From Maricurvus nonylphenolicus (lineage in GTDB: Bacteria > Pseudomonadota > Gammaproteobacteria > Pseudomonadales > Cellvibrionaceae): a stretch of 64,000 bases of DNA. Positions 40,978 through 50,234 of this stretch are shown one piece after another (positions within the stretch are counted from its first letter, which is position 1; the number at the start of each line of letters is the position of its first letter). The notes beneath the pieces were generated by a model, which was given only the letters and a program-made list of their open reading frames with translations, had not been told where the DNA came from and did no database searches. A program made the translations under genes and the position numbers. The DNA is taken from NCBI RefSeq assembly GCF_042854845.1, contig NZ_AP031498.1:3596001-3660000 (forward strand). Reading direction: 5' to 3'.

Positions 40978-42702
40978 TTAGGCCCCGGTAATCTCGGTTA
41001 GGCTTTCATCTTCAACCTGCGCTGATACTCGCAGGACTTCCTCCAGTGTTGTAACTCCCTGTAGGGCAAAATCGAGGGCGCTTTTACTTAGCGGGCGATA
41101 GGTTTCGCACTGGTGGGCCGCTACGTTAAACGCTTGCACACTGGACTCTCGCAGTGCATCAGCCATGGGACGGTTGATTTCGAGCAATTCAAATACACCC
41201 ACCCTGCCTCGGTAACCGGAGTTATAACAGTGTGGGCAACCGCGCCCCTTGCGCAAATTTGCCCATTGCTCTTTGGGCACCTGCCGTAACAGTTGTGCTT
41301 CATTGGCATTGGGTTCGTAAGCGGTAGAACAACTCTCACAGACTTTTCGCACCAAGCGCTGGGCGATGATGGCTTTTAATGAGGCAGCCACCAAATAGGA
41401 ATCTACACCCATATCGATCAGACGCAGAGCCGATGTCACCGCATCATTGGTGTGCAAGGTAGACAGCACCATATGGCCGGTCATTGCCGCCCGCAAAGCA
41501 ATTTCAGCCGAATCGCTATCCCGAATCTCACCAACCAGCAGAATATCAGGGTCTTGACGTAGGGTTGCCCGTAATACCTGGCCAAAACTCAAGCCAATCT
41601 TTTCATGTACTTGAACCTGGCTGATACGGGGTAAGCGATATTCCACCGGATCTTCTACGGTAATAATCTTTTTATCCGGTGTATTCAGCTCAGACAGAGC
41701 ACCGTACAGTGTTGTTGTCTTACCACTACCTGTAGGACCGGTCACCAGTACCAGACCGTGCGGACGGCGTATTAATTGTCGAAAACGCCGAATAAAATCT
41801 TCTGGCATACCGACATCAGGTAAAGTCATCACCCCGGCTGTATGATCCAGTAAACGCATAACCACCGATTCACCAAACTGTACCGGCATGGTGGAGATAC
41901 GCACATCAATATTGCGGTTTTTCACCTTGAGGGCAAAGCGGCCATCCTGGGGCAAACGCTTTTCTGAAATATCCAGTCCCGACATCAGCTTTAAACGTAC
42001 CACCAGTGCTGCAGCGATACGCTTTTCATTCATCACCTGTTCGTTGAGCACACCATCAATACGCTGGCGGATACGCAACACGGTTTCATCCGGCTCGATA
42101 TGGATATCCGATGCCTTGGTATTAATCGCTTCTTCAAATACTTTTTGCAACAAACGCACAACCGGTGCATCGGTATCAGCCGCGTCGGTAACAATATCCG
42201 CAAGGTCGACACCGGTTTCTTCCAGCTCCTCTTCCAGCTCTTCGGCGATAGAAGCGATTTCACTGGCCTGACTATAGGCAATATCGAGAATATCGAGCAG
42301 CTCTGACTCACGCACTACCGCGGGGTTGAGCGGTTTGTCGATATGTTTGGCGATTTCATCCAGACAGAAAATATCAGTGGGGTCCGACATGCCTAGCAAA
42401 AGCCCTGTGTCGGTTTCCTGCAGGATCATAACCCGATAACGACGGGCAATCGTCTCGGGCAACAACTGCACCAACTCACGATCGAAGCTGAAATGTTTGA
42501 GTTCGACAAAGGGATAATTTAACTGTTTGGAAAGCAGATTAAGGAGTTGGTTTTCTTCAATATAACCAAGCTCAATTAACGCGCGCCCTAATTTACGCCC
42601 GGTTTTCTTTTGTTCTTGCAGGGCGAAATCCAACTGATCAGGTGTAATCAGCTGCTGTGCGACCAGTAAATCACCAATACGGATACGCTTGGGCGCATTC
42701 AT
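40978..42702 (-). CDS. mshE: MSHA pilus assembly ATPase MshE
   Basis: This is a 574-residue GspE/PilB-type hexameric ATPase. The N-terminal 140 residues form an MshEN domain with two tandem units (RIGDLLVAQQLITPDQLDFALQEQ and KLGRALIELGYIEENQLLNLLSKQ), the fold that binds cyclic di-GMP in Vibrio MshE. Walker A GPTGSGKTT is near residue 320 and the Walker B/Asp box LLVGEIRD follows near 400. A zinc tetra-Cys element lies near 455-490 (CESC, CPHC). It powers pilus extension. No PilT-like retraction ATPase is in the cluster. Confidence 0.96.
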   Translation of the reverse strand: MNAPKRIRIGDLLVAQQLITPDQLDFALQEQKKTGRKLGRALIELGYIEENQLLNLLSKQLNYPFVELKHFSFDRELVQLLPETIARRYRVMILQETDTGLLLGMSDPTDIFCLDEIAKHIDKPLNPAVVRESELLDILDIAYSQASEIASIAEELEEELEETGVDLADIVTDAADTDAPVVRLLQKVFEEAINTKASDIHIEPDETVLRIRQRIDGVLNEQVMNEKRIAAALVVRLKLMSGLDISEKRLPQDGRFALKVKNRNIDVRISTMPVQFGESVVMRLLDHTAGVMTLPDVGMPEDFIRRFRQLIRRPHGLVLVTGPTGSGKTTTLYGALSELNTPDKKIITVEDPVEYRLPRISQVQVHEKIGLSFGQVLRATLRQDPDILLVGEIRDSDSAEIALRAAMTGHMVLSTLHTNDAVTSALRLIDMGVDSYLVAASLKAIIAQRLVRKVCESCSTAYEPNANEAQLLRQVPKEQWANLRKGRGCPHCYNSGYRGRVGVFELLEINRPMADALRESSVQAFNVAAHQCETYRPLSKSALDFALQGVTTLEEVLRVSAQVEDESLTEITGA

Positions 42703-42716
42703 CTCTTATCTCTGTT

Positions 42717-44135
42717 CTATTGTTCTTTCGTTTGTGCTGGCGCAGATAACGCCGCTATGCGTTGTTTTACATAGCTGATATAGGAGTCATTCGGCTTGCT
42801 ATATTGCAAAGCCTTTTGGAAAGCTGTCAGGGTAGGATCGGTCAAACCCAAACTATCGAGGGACACCGCTAACCCCAGCCAATAAGACGCCTGGGTGGGT
42901 TCCAGATTAATGAGGGACTGATAAAGCTTAATCGCTTTATCGTTTTGCCCTCGCTGATGATGCAACCCTGCCTGCAGCGCATAATAGGCTGGCGCCTCGG
43001 CCAGAGGTGGGTTCTGAGATTCCAGAGCACGCAGCGCTCCCTCGAGATCCTGTCGTTTAATCAGAACCTGAGCAACCATATAGGAAAACTGAAAACCCGG
43101 TAGATGCTGAGAGCGATTTATTAAAGCCTCTGCATCATCCAAGCGATTCTGACGTAAATACACGGCAAACAATTGGGTCAGAGATTCTACTGATTTGGGG
43201 TTTTCCTCAAGGAAACGCGATAGCAGCTGTTCGGCGGCTTGATATTGCTCATGGCTAATTAACTGCTCCGATTTACTGGCAACCAGCCTGTCCCTTTCCT
43301 GCAAACTCGGTTTTACGCCCGCATTTTGACTTGGCTCAGGCTCTCGCTTAACCGGCTCAAAAGCTTTCATGATTTTGTTGAGTTTATCAGCTTGCTCTTC
43401 TTCCTTGACCATAGCCAGAAGTGCCTGCAATTCTTCCTCATTTGCGCCAACTTCACGGGCTTTCTGTGACAATGTGGGCACAGCATAGAACTCTCCACGC
43501 TCTATCAAACTTTTGATAAAGCCCAGATAACGCTGGCGAATTTTTTCCAATCCTTCTAAGGCCTTTTGGTTATCCGGTTGCAGAGCCAGAACCGCCAGGA
43601 AGCGATCATAGGCATTATCCCCAGGTGGTGTTGTCAAGCGATCAACAGCAAACGCTTTTTCAGCCTCTATCAGTAGCTCCTCTACGGTAACCACTTTGGG
43701 TTGCGGTGGAGCTTCTGGCGGCTTTTCCTCGGCAAGCTCAACCACTTGATTACGGGGGGTGTTTAAGTCCTGAGGAGACGTAGTGGAAACAGATGACTCT
43801 TCAACCACTTCAGGCTCAACCTCTTTGGCGAGTCCCTGGACATCTGCCGCCAAGAGCTCCTCAGATGCATTCGTTTGACTTGCATCTTGAGTAGTTGAAT
43901 CGGTAAACACCCACCAGGCCAATATCAGGCACAGGAGAAATACCGCCCCCGTCATCATCCACAACATACCCATCCCCGCCTGTCGACGGTGACGCTGCAA
44001 GTACATTTCTTCGATCTCGGTATCATTTACCGCATCTGCATCCGATTGATTATGCATGGCGATTTTCCCCGAGTCAGTCAGCTCAGTGGAATGACGAGTT
44101 TCAAGGTCCTTGAGCATTTCATTCACAACACTCAT
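42717..44135 (-). CDS. mshN: MSHA biogenesis protein MshN (TPR protein)
   Basis: This is a 472-residue protein. It begins MSVVNEMLKDLE and has one membrane helix (LWMMTGAVFLLCLILAWWVFT, about residues 55-75). A Pro/Glu-rich linker and C-terminal TPR repeats follow (AAEQLLSRFLEENPKSVE, DDAEALINRSQ, DKAIKLYQSLINLEPTQAS). MshN links inner-membrane parts of the pilus machine. The start at 44135 overlaps the mshM stop by 4 nt (ATGA); an upstream in-frame start would intrude on mshM. Confidence 0.9.
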   Translation of the reverse strand: MSVVNEMLKDLETRHSTELTDSGKIAMHNQSDADAVNDTEIEEMYLQRHRRQAGMGMLWMMTGAVFLLCLILAWWVFTDSTTQDASQTNASEELLAADVQGLAKEVEPEVVEESSVSTTSPQDLNTPRNQVVELAEEKPPEAPPQPKVVTVEELLIEAEKAFAVDRLTTPPGDNAYDRFLAVLALQPDNQKALEGLEKIRQRYLGFIKSLIERGEFYAVPTLSQKAREVGANEEELQALLAMVKEEEQADKLNKIMKAFEPVKREPEPSQNAGVKPSLQERDRLVASKSEQLISHEQYQAAEQLLSRFLEENPKSVESLTQLFAVYLRQNRLDDAEALINRSQHLPGFQFSYMVAQVLIKRQDLEGALRALESQNPPLAEAPAYYALQAGLHHQRGQNDKAIKLYQSLINLEPTQASYWLGLAVSLDSLGLTDPTLTAFQKALQYSKPNDSYISYVKQRIAALSAPAQTKEQ

Positions 44136-45049
44136 ACGATACCTCCCCACCAATGTGGTAGTGCAATCATCAACATAGCTGACAAACCGCCAACGGCGGG
44201 CCACATTAAATGCCAGCGCAACGCCAGTAATTTACCCAGACGAGAGCTCTCTTCTGTATCGGCAATGGCTTTGGCGGCGTGGAAGGTCGAGACAGTCTTC
44301 TCTCCTCTACCATAGGCTACCAACAGCGCCTTATGACTCATCACATTGATTAAACGAGGTATCCCGCGGCTGGCCTTGGCAATCATCCACATAGCCAAAG
44401 GTGAAAAAGTCTCTGGATTTCCTTCAGCAGCCTGTAGTCGATGGCGAATATAATGGGCAACGCCTTTAGCGGTAAAAGGCTGCAGGTATTCAGAAAACAC
44501 AATGCGCTGCTTTAGCTGACGTAAATCTGAACGACTTAATAGCGTATCCAATTCAGGTTGTCCCAGTAGGACAATCTGTAACAGTTTTCTTTTTTCAGTT
44601 TCCAGATTAGTTAATAAGCGCAGGGCCTCGATAGTTTCGCGAGGCATGGCCTGGGCTTCATCAATCACCAGGACAACTTGGCGACCATGACGAGCCAGTT
44701 GCAATAAACGCCTGTAGATAGACACCATTAGCTGATGAGCAGGCATGCTTTCCGTGTACTCTGCACGAATCTCATGCGCGACAAAGGCTTTTAGCTCATC
44801 AGGGGTTAAATAGGGATTGGGGATATAGGAGGTAATAAAACGCTTATCCAGTGACGACAGCAACTTTCGGCACAGGAGGGTTTTACCTGTGCCAACCTCA
44901 CCAACAACTTTGATAAACCCCTCGCAATGCTTAAGGGAAATCAGCATGGTATTAAGGGCATCGCGATGACTTTGTTTGTTAACAAAGAATTGGGTATCCG
45001 GTGTCAGCGAAAATGGTTTTTCACCTAAACCAAAAAAGTCTTTATACAT
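44132..45049 (-). CDS. mshM: MSHA biogenesis ATPase MshM (ExeA-like)
   Basis: This is a 305-residue AAA ATPase. Walker A GEVGTGKT (residues 50-57), Walker B VVLVIDEAQ (125-132), a sensor-like QIVLLGQPEL near 160 and a C-terminal membrane helix (about 278-300) are present. Homologues of the ExeA/GspA family help insert the secretin into the peptidoglycan and outer membrane. It lies between mshL (45-bp gap) and mshN (4-nt overlap). Confidence 0.92.
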   Translation of the reverse strand: MYKDFFGLGEKPFSLTPDTQFFVNKQSHRDALNTMLISLKHCEGFIKVVGEVGTGKTLLCRKLLSSLDKRFITSYIPNPYLTPDELKAFVAHEIRAEYTESMPAHQLMVSIYRRLLQLARHGRQVVLVIDEAQAMPRETIEALRLLTNLETEKRKLLQIVLLGQPELDTLLSRSDLRQLKQRIVFSEYLQPFTAKGVAHYIRHRLQAAEGNPETFSPLAMWMIAKASRGIPRLINVMSHKALLVAYGRGEKTVSTFHAAKAIADTEESSRLGKLLALRWHLMWPAVGGLSAMLMIALPHWWGGIV

Positions 45050-45094
45050 ATCCTTACCCGCCTTTACCCTTCAACTTGCAACGTCACATCAAGA

Positions 45095-46786
45095 TCAGTT
45101 GAAGACCTTCCGGTAGTTATCACTAATAGATTTGATGCGGTTTTGGCTTTCATTGACCGAGTTTTTCCAGGCATCATCGTCAACTACAATAGGACGCATC
45201 AGGATGACTAACTCCGTCTTAAACTTGCGATGATTTTTGGTTTTGAACAAAGTATTCACGACCGGGACATCACCGATCCAGGGGCGCTTACCTTGAGACT
45301 CAGAGCTGGTTTCCTGCATCAATCCACCAAGCACCACCACCTGGCCATGCTTGGCACGCACAATGGAGTCCGACTCTCGGATCTCCCGCACAGCCAGAGG
45401 AATTGAGAACTTGCTATCCCCCAGGGTTAACTCCTTAATCTGATCTTCCACCTGGGTTACCATCGGATGGATATGCAAAATCACATCGCCATCATCGGCG
45501 ATCTGTGGCGTTACATCCAAGGCAATGCCACTAAAGAACGATGAGAGTTCTAAATCCGGTGTACTGGTTGTCGAAGACGCGTTAGAGACTGTATCAGTAG
45601 ACAAGCCCGTAACAAAAAACTCATCGTTACCCACACGAATAACCGCCTTTTGGTTGTTGACGGTAGAGACCCTGGGGCTGGATAACACCTGCACAGCGCC
45701 CTGGGTTTCCAGCAAATCCAACAGGGTAGAAATATCATCAACTTTTATCAGCGAGGCAAAGATTTCGCCGACTGATTCAGATGCCGTAACAATCTCATTG
45801 GGCGATTCAAACTCACTGACATTTTTGCCTAACAGAATCTGACCATTAATGGCAGACCAGTTAATACCGGCCTCGAACTGATCGTTAAGTCGCACTTCCA
45901 GGATTTTGGTTTCTAAAATTACTTGGCGCCTTACACTCAACTCTGAACGTTCCAGAAAATCGCGTACACGGTGCAATTCTCGAGGTAATGCTTTCACCAC
46001 CACCAAGCCTGCCAGCGGGTTCACCATAACCATGCGATCGCCGCCGGAACCACCCAACATCGCTAAAATGGTTTCCTGCAAGCTGGACCAGAAGTCGGTT
46101 TTATTCAGGGTTTGAACACGAGCCCCCGGTGAACTGCCTCCCTCACCGGAAGAGCCCTCTTCTCCCCCCAGGTAGCCCAACAGATTGGGATTACTGTCCG
46201 CATTGCCTGAGCCGGAATCGCTGTTATTGTCATCATCGTCAGAAGAGATTTTACCAATCAACAGACTGGTATCAGAAACGCCTACACGCTGTACATCCAG
46301 GTAGTTAACCCGGAAGATCGCCGTAGTCAGCTTGCGCGGATAGATACTGTAAATAGCACCACTGAGTTTGTATTCGTAACCATAAATATCGCGACAAACG
46401 TCAAGTACTTCCTCGATGGTGACGTTGTTGAGTTCCAGGGAAATAACGCCCTCCACCTCAGGATGAACCACGACATTGGTGCCAGTCCCCGACACCAGAC
46501 TCAAGAAAAACGCACGTGCAGAGATATTATCAACGGATACATCAAAGCGCTCGGCCTTGCTCATATCCACTTTGGGCATACTTGAGGAGCTGGGCGAAGA
46601 CAGAAGTACATTGGAGACAACATCAGGGGCTGGGGGCTGATACTTATTGGACTCATCGACGACGTTCTGCATCTGCCGCTCGACTTCCAGCTGGTTATCG
46701 ACAGACGTCATAGTGCCACCGTGTTGCTGACATGCATTCAGCAACAGTGTGATCACCACTACGCCAAGCCGTAGCCAGTTAGCCAT
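45095..46786 (-). CDS. mshL: MSHA outer-membrane secretin MshL
   Basis: This is a 563-residue secretin. It has a lipoprotein-type signal MANWLRLGVVVITLLLNAC with Cys near residue 19. An N-terminal STN-like/N1 domain (ISARAFFLSLVSGTGTNVV) and a Gly/Ser/Asp-rich linker (about 190-240) follow. The C-terminal secretin barrel has VLSSPRVSTVNNQKAVIRVG and VVLGGLMQETSSESQGKRPWIGDVPVV. It forms the pore through which the pilus exits. ATG 46786 has AGGGG 6 nt upstream and gives a clean lipoprotein; the open frame continues to 46816. Confidence 0.93.
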   Translation of the reverse strand: MANWLRLGVVVITLLLNACQQHGGTMTSVDNQLEVERQMQNVVDESNKYQPPAPDVVSNVLLSSPSSSSMPKVDMSKAERFDVSVDNISARAFFLSLVSGTGTNVVVHPEVEGVISLELNNVTIEEVLDVCRDIYGYEYKLSGAIYSIYPRKLTTAIFRVNYLDVQRVGVSDTSLLIGKISSDDDDNNSDSGSGNADSNPNLLGYLGGEEGSSGEGGSSPGARVQTLNKTDFWSSLQETILAMLGGSGGDRMVMVNPLAGLVVVKALPRELHRVRDFLERSELSVRRQVILETKILEVRLNDQFEAGINWSAINGQILLGKNVSEFESPNEIVTASESVGEIFASLIKVDDISTLLDLLETQGAVQVLSSPRVSTVNNQKAVIRVGNDEFFVTGLSTDTVSNASSTTSTPDLELSSFFSGIALDVTPQIADDGDVILHIHPMVTQVEDQIKELTLGDSKFSIPLAVREIRESDSIVRAKHGQVVVLGGLMQETSSESQGKRPWIGDVPVVNTLFKTKNHRKFKTELVILMRPIVVDDDAWKNSVNESQNRIKSISDNYRKVFN

Positions 46787-46832
46787 AATGCCCCTATCAA
46801 GCTGTTGACTGTCCAATATTCTTTCCTAATCC

Positions 46833-47189
46833 CTAGGCCGGATTTTTGGCCTTGGCGGGCTTTTTCACCTGCGCCCGCATAATAAGTTCTTGTTCTTTGC
46901 CGTTTATCAGTACTCGCACCCTTCCTGGTTGGATTTTGACGACCCGCGCCCCGTTAATCACATCCTGTTCTTTTACCTGCTTACCATTTATAACGGCGAA
47001 TTTGCGATCTTCTGAAATCAAAACTGAATGCAATGACAAAGACGCCAACCCTTCTGTTTCGGCCTTAAAGCGCAAAGGTTTAGTGGGATCACGCATGGCA
47101 CTATAATCAGCAGCGACCACACTGCCCATTAATGTGCTGAAAAACAGGGCCAATACGCCCTGTTTAACAAGCTTTAAGCTACTAGCCAC
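46833..47189 (-). CDS. mshK: MSHA biogenesis protein MshK
   Basis: This is a 118-residue protein from a GTG at 47189, giving VASSLKLVKQGVLALFFSTLMGSVVA as a signal region and the motif RDPTKPL typical of MshK/GspC-PilP-like factors (SVLISEDRKFAVINGKQVKEQDVI). AGGGGG sits 6 nt before this GTG, which overlaps the mshJ stop by 8 nt. An ATG at 47225 would reach further into mshJ and lacks this site. MshK is a periplasmic link protein between the inner-membrane complex and the secretin. Confidence 0.85.
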   Translation of the reverse strand: MASSLKLVKQGVLALFFSTLMGSVVAADYSAMRDPTKPLRFKAETEGLASLSLHSVLISEDRKFAVINGKQVKEQDVINGARVVKIQPGRVRVLINGKEQELIMRAQVKKPAKAKNPA

Positions 47190-47859
47190 TAAACACCCCC
47201 TCTTCCGTTGATAGGGTGTAGACATTGAGTGTTACCAATGCCTTGGGATAATCATCGACCTCGTAATCGAGAGAATGCCAATAAAAACGCCACTTCAGCC
47301 CTTCCAGGGCCTCTAAATACTCCAGCACTTGAAAATAACTGCCACGCACTTGTAATTGCACCGCATGCTTAAATACACCAGTACTGGCCAACGTCCCCTC
47401 TTCATCGCTGCTCTGGCCATCAACAACCTGAGCTTCGAGCTTGAGGTTAGTGACCGGCAAGGTTTGCATACCTAATAACTGCAGCTGACTGGTTTGCCGC
47501 AAAACATCCTGCAGCAACACAGGTAACTGCTTGGCAGGCACCAGGCCAACAGATAGGGTGGTTAACTCCGAATCCAGCGATAGCAGTTGCTGCTTTAAGC
47601 CTTGTAAACGCTGCTTTAAAGCTTGATCCGGATCTTTATGTAAGCCAGCCAACAGCAGCGCCTGCTGACTTTCCAGATTTTGAATATCCTGTCGCAATTC
47701 CGATTGCTGCTGCTGTAACACTTTGGTTCGAGCATCAACAGGGTCGAGTACCAATAATTGCAACAACATGTAAACAATCACCACCAGAGTTAACACAACC
47801 AACACCTTTTCGCGCTGGCTAAACTGGTTATAGCGGGTTTGCCACTGCTCAAGCGTCAT
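47182..47859 (-). CDS. mshJ: MSHA biogenesis protein MshJ (PilO-like)
   Basis: This is a 225-residue protein with an N-terminal membrane helix (VLVVLTLVVIVYMLLQLLVLD, about residues 19-39). A long coiled coil (TKVLQQQQSELRQDIQNLESQQ and following) leads to a C-terminal alpha/beta domain ending VTLNVYTLSTEE. This is the PilO/GspM-type layout of the alignment complex. It sits 2 bp after the PilN-like gene and before mshK. Confidence 0.88.
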   Translation of the reverse strand: MTLEQWQTRYNQFSQREKVLVVLTLVVIVYMLLQLLVLDPVDARTKVLQQQQSELRQDIQNLESQQALLLAGLHKDPDQALKQRLQGLKQQLLSLDSELTTLSVGLVPAKQLPVLLQDVLRQTSQLQLLGMQTLPVTNLKLEAQVVDGQSSDEEGTLASTGVFKHAVQLQVRGSYFQVLEYLEALEGLKWRFYWHSLDYEVDDYPKALVTLNVYTLSTEEGVFSG

Positions 47860-47861
47860 CG

Positions 47862-48518
47862 CTACTGCCCTCCTTCACTGGCTGTAGCTAGTTCACGCCC
47901 TAAACTAAACTGCAACTCCTTGGAAGGTCGACCATTAACCTGACGAGCCATCTGCAACTGGCCAAAGGTGGTACCACGAAAATTTTCTTCTTCCTGTAAC
48001 AACTCCAAAAAGCGCGGCACGGCTGAAGCCTTGCGTGTAACCCCCTGTAATTCCACATGCGCACCACCACGGCTTAACTGAAAACTGCTCAATGCCACCT
48101 CTTGACCAATTTGTCGCGAGAAACCGTGAAAATGGCCGGAAAAACCTCGAGCATTGCCCAAATTCTGCCCAGTGATGATGCGGCGAACCACTCCACGGGC
48201 AGCAACCCTCTCTTCCAATGCATCCACTTCTTTTTGAATAACCTCGGCACGGCTTTTAGGTGCGCTTTGACGCAATTGGGTCACGGTGGTTTCCAGCTGC
48301 TGTTTTTGTTGTTCCAGAGCAGCAATGTCATTTTCCATGCTCATATTGCCGCCGAAGCCGATTAACGCCAGTAACAACACAAAACCCGCTACCACAGCAC
48401 AAGCCACCGCAGCCATATTCAAAGACAGCGGATCGAACTCTTTGCGCAACTCCGGTAAATAGAGGTTTACCTCTTGCCGGAAGGGTTTCTTCGCGTTAAC
48501 TACTTTGGACTTCGCCAT
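47862..48518 (-). CDS. PilN-like MSHA inner-membrane protein (MshI2)
   Basis: This is a 218-residue protein with a short cytoplasmic N-terminus (VNLYLPELR, the PilM-binding INLLPW-like motif). One membrane helix (LNMAAVACAVVAGFVLLLALIGF, about residues 33-55), a coiled coil and a soluble domain follow. This is the PilN role in the PilMNO-type complex of the MSHA machine. It lies between mshI and mshJ; annotation tables often name this gene mshI2. Confidence 0.85.
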   Translation of the reverse strand: MAKSKVVNAKKPFRQEVNLYLPELRKEFDPLSLNMAAVACAVVAGFVLLLALIGFGGNMSMENDIAALEQQKQQLETTVTQLRQSAPKSRAEVIQKEVDALEERVAARGVVRRIITGQNLGNARGFSGHFHGFSRQIGQEVALSSFQLSRGGAHVELQGVTRKASAVPRFLELLQEEENFRGTTFGQLQMARQVNGRPSKELQFSLGRELATASEGGQ

Positions 48519-48542
48519 GCTACCTATTCCTACAGGACGCCG

Positions 48543-49496
48543 TCAGGCGACCTCGGGCCTGCGTAAGGCACCGCCAATGGCGGTAGCACACAGTTGTAAC
48601 AGGGCATCATCAACGTCTCCGTTAAAGGACAAAGACGAAGACATATCAAGCACATCCACATTGGCAGTCAGGCTATTACGGATGCTATCGGTGATTTTGT
48701 CAGCGGTGATATTTTCACCGCACAGATAAATTGCGGAAGGTGGCGCTTGCCCCATCTGGCGTTCGTAGTAATCCAGTGAACGCTGCAGCTCCAGAACCAA
48801 CTGATCTTCGGGAAGGTCATCTAACAGGCCACCGTTATAGGGCAATTCAAACTGCCGAGATAAATACAAACTGCCATGGCGTAACAAACTCAAACTTCCC
48901 CGCCCTTGTTGCAGTTTTACCAGTGCCAAGCCCCGCTGGTCATCCGCAACGGATTCAGCCAGGTTGCGTAAAGCCAGCTCAGTGACGTCGATATACTGCA
49001 ATGTCAGATTGGCATCTTCGATCAGACGAATAGTTTCCATCACCGTTTCAGACGGTGTTGTCACCACATACAACATGGGTGTACCGGAACGGCTACTGTC
49101 TTTTGGCAAGTGGAAAATATCGATCAAGGTTTGATCAAGCGGCGTTGTGACCAGATCTTTAATGCGCCAGCGCACAGCCTCGCGCATTTCTTCGGCCGGA
49201 ACATTGGGGGCCTCAACCAGTAACAGGTTATATTCGTGAGGGGGCAACACCACATTGCAGGCACAACCGGTCAACCCCAACTCTTCGATACGATGGCGAA
49301 ATTGCTCTTCGGGCACGTGCCCATCCTGATTTAACAGAAATTCGCACAGGCTAAGCTTAGTGGCTCCGCCTTCAACATTCGTATGTGCAAATGCCAGCCC
49401 TTCAGACCCGATTTCAACGCCAACCAGGCCCTTCGACGATTTGTGCCAAGGGCTCCAACGCGCCAGTGCGGCGGGCAGGTTATCACTCATTCCCAT
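48543..49496 (-). CDS. mshI: MSHA biogenesis protein MshI (PilM-like)
   Basis: This is a 317-residue cytoplasmic protein of the PilM/actin-like type: KGLVGVEIGSEGLAFAHTN near residues 22-40, then VVLPPHEYNLLLVEAPNVPAEEMREAVRWRIKDLV near 78-112. The length fits the short MshI group. It is the first gene of the MSHA cluster on the minus strand, with a 216-bp gap upstream where the main promoter must lie. mshH (csrD), found before mshI in Vibrio and Shewanella, is missing here. Confidence 0.9.
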   Translation of the reverse strand: MGMSDNLPAALARWSPWHKSSKGLVGVEIGSEGLAFAHTNVEGGATKLSLCEFLLNQDGHVPEEQFRHRIEELGLTGCACNVVLPPHEYNLLLVEAPNVPAEEMREAVRWRIKDLVTTPLDQTLIDIFHLPKDSSRSGTPMLYVVTTPSETVMETIRLIEDANLTLQYIDVTELALRNLAESVADDQRGLALVKLQQGRGSLSLLRHGSLYLSRQFELPYNGGLLDDLPEDQLVLELQRSLDYYERQMGQAPPSAIYLCGENITADKITDSIRNSLTANVDVLDMSSSLSFNGDVDDALLQLCATAIGGALRRPEVA

Positions 49497-49663
49497 AAGC
49501 CTTTCTCGATTGACATACCTTCTTTCAGCTTAGCCGCAAATCCAAATAACTCTAATTTATAATCGGACTGAGACACATAACCTTTAGCGCAGAGTGCACT
49601 TTTGGCTTAAAAAATGCGTGAAAAGTTATACCAAGGGAAAAACCGAAGGAATTTCAAGAGGAA

Positions 49664-49685
49664 AGCCCTGTCTTTTAACAGGGCT
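49664..49685 (-). terminator. Hairpin between trmL and mshI
   Basis: An 8-bp stem AGCCCTGT/ACAGGGCT with a 6-nt loop lies 28 nt after the trmL stop (minus strand). The T-run is short (TTTCC). It separates trmL from the MSHA operon. Confidence 0.5.
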
Positions 49686-49712
49686 ATTAGAAGTTTTAAA
49701 TGACAAAAAGCG

Positions 49713-50177
49713 TTAACTGCCGCCTTCAAATCCTTGCTGGCGCCAGGCTTCATAACTGACAATCGCCACAGCGTTGGAGAGGTTCATGCTGCGACTGCTG
49801 GGGAACATCGGAATACGCAAACGATTCTCCGACGCAAAACTGTCCATGACCTCTTGCGGTAAACCCGCAGTTTCGGAACCAAATAACAGCACATCACCCG
49901 GCTGGTAACTCAACTGATCATGGGGGCGGCTGCCTTTGGTGGTACAGGCAAAGATCCGCCGGCCTTTTACCGCTTCCAGAAATGCCTCGTAATTGGCATG
50001 GCGGCTCACCTTTTCCATATCCGCATAATCCAGCCCGGCGCGACGCAGCTTCTTTTCTTCCAAATCAAACCCTAGGGGTTCAATCAGATGGAGGTGACAG
50101 CCGTTGTTGGCAATCAGGCGAATGATATTGCCCGTATTGGGGGCGATTTTCGGTTCAAATAAAGCGAGGTGAAACAT
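49713..50177 (-). CDS. trmL: tRNA (cytidine/uridine-2'-O)-methyltransferase TrmL
   Basis: This is a 154-residue SPOUT-class methyltransferase. NTGNIIRLIANNGCHLHLIEPLGFDLEEKKLRRAGLDY (about residues 14-50), FGSETAGLP near 97-105 and MNLSNAVAIVSYEAWRQ near 130-146 form the knotted SAM site. It methylates the wobble base of tRNA-Leu. The length fits E. coli TrmL (157). It is monocistronic with a hairpin downstream. Confidence 0.95.
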   Translation of the reverse strand: MFHLALFEPKIAPNTGNIIRLIANNGCHLHLIEPLGFDLEEKKLRRAGLDYADMEKVSRHANYEAFLEAVKGRRIFACTTKGSRPHDQLSYQPGDVLLFGSETAGLPQEVMDSFASENRLRIPMFPSSRSMNLSNAVAIVSYEAWRQQGFEGGS

Positions 50178-50234
50178 AACCGGGTCTGTATAAAAAATTA
50201 AAAGTGAAGCGGAAAAAGTGCATTATAACTGAGC

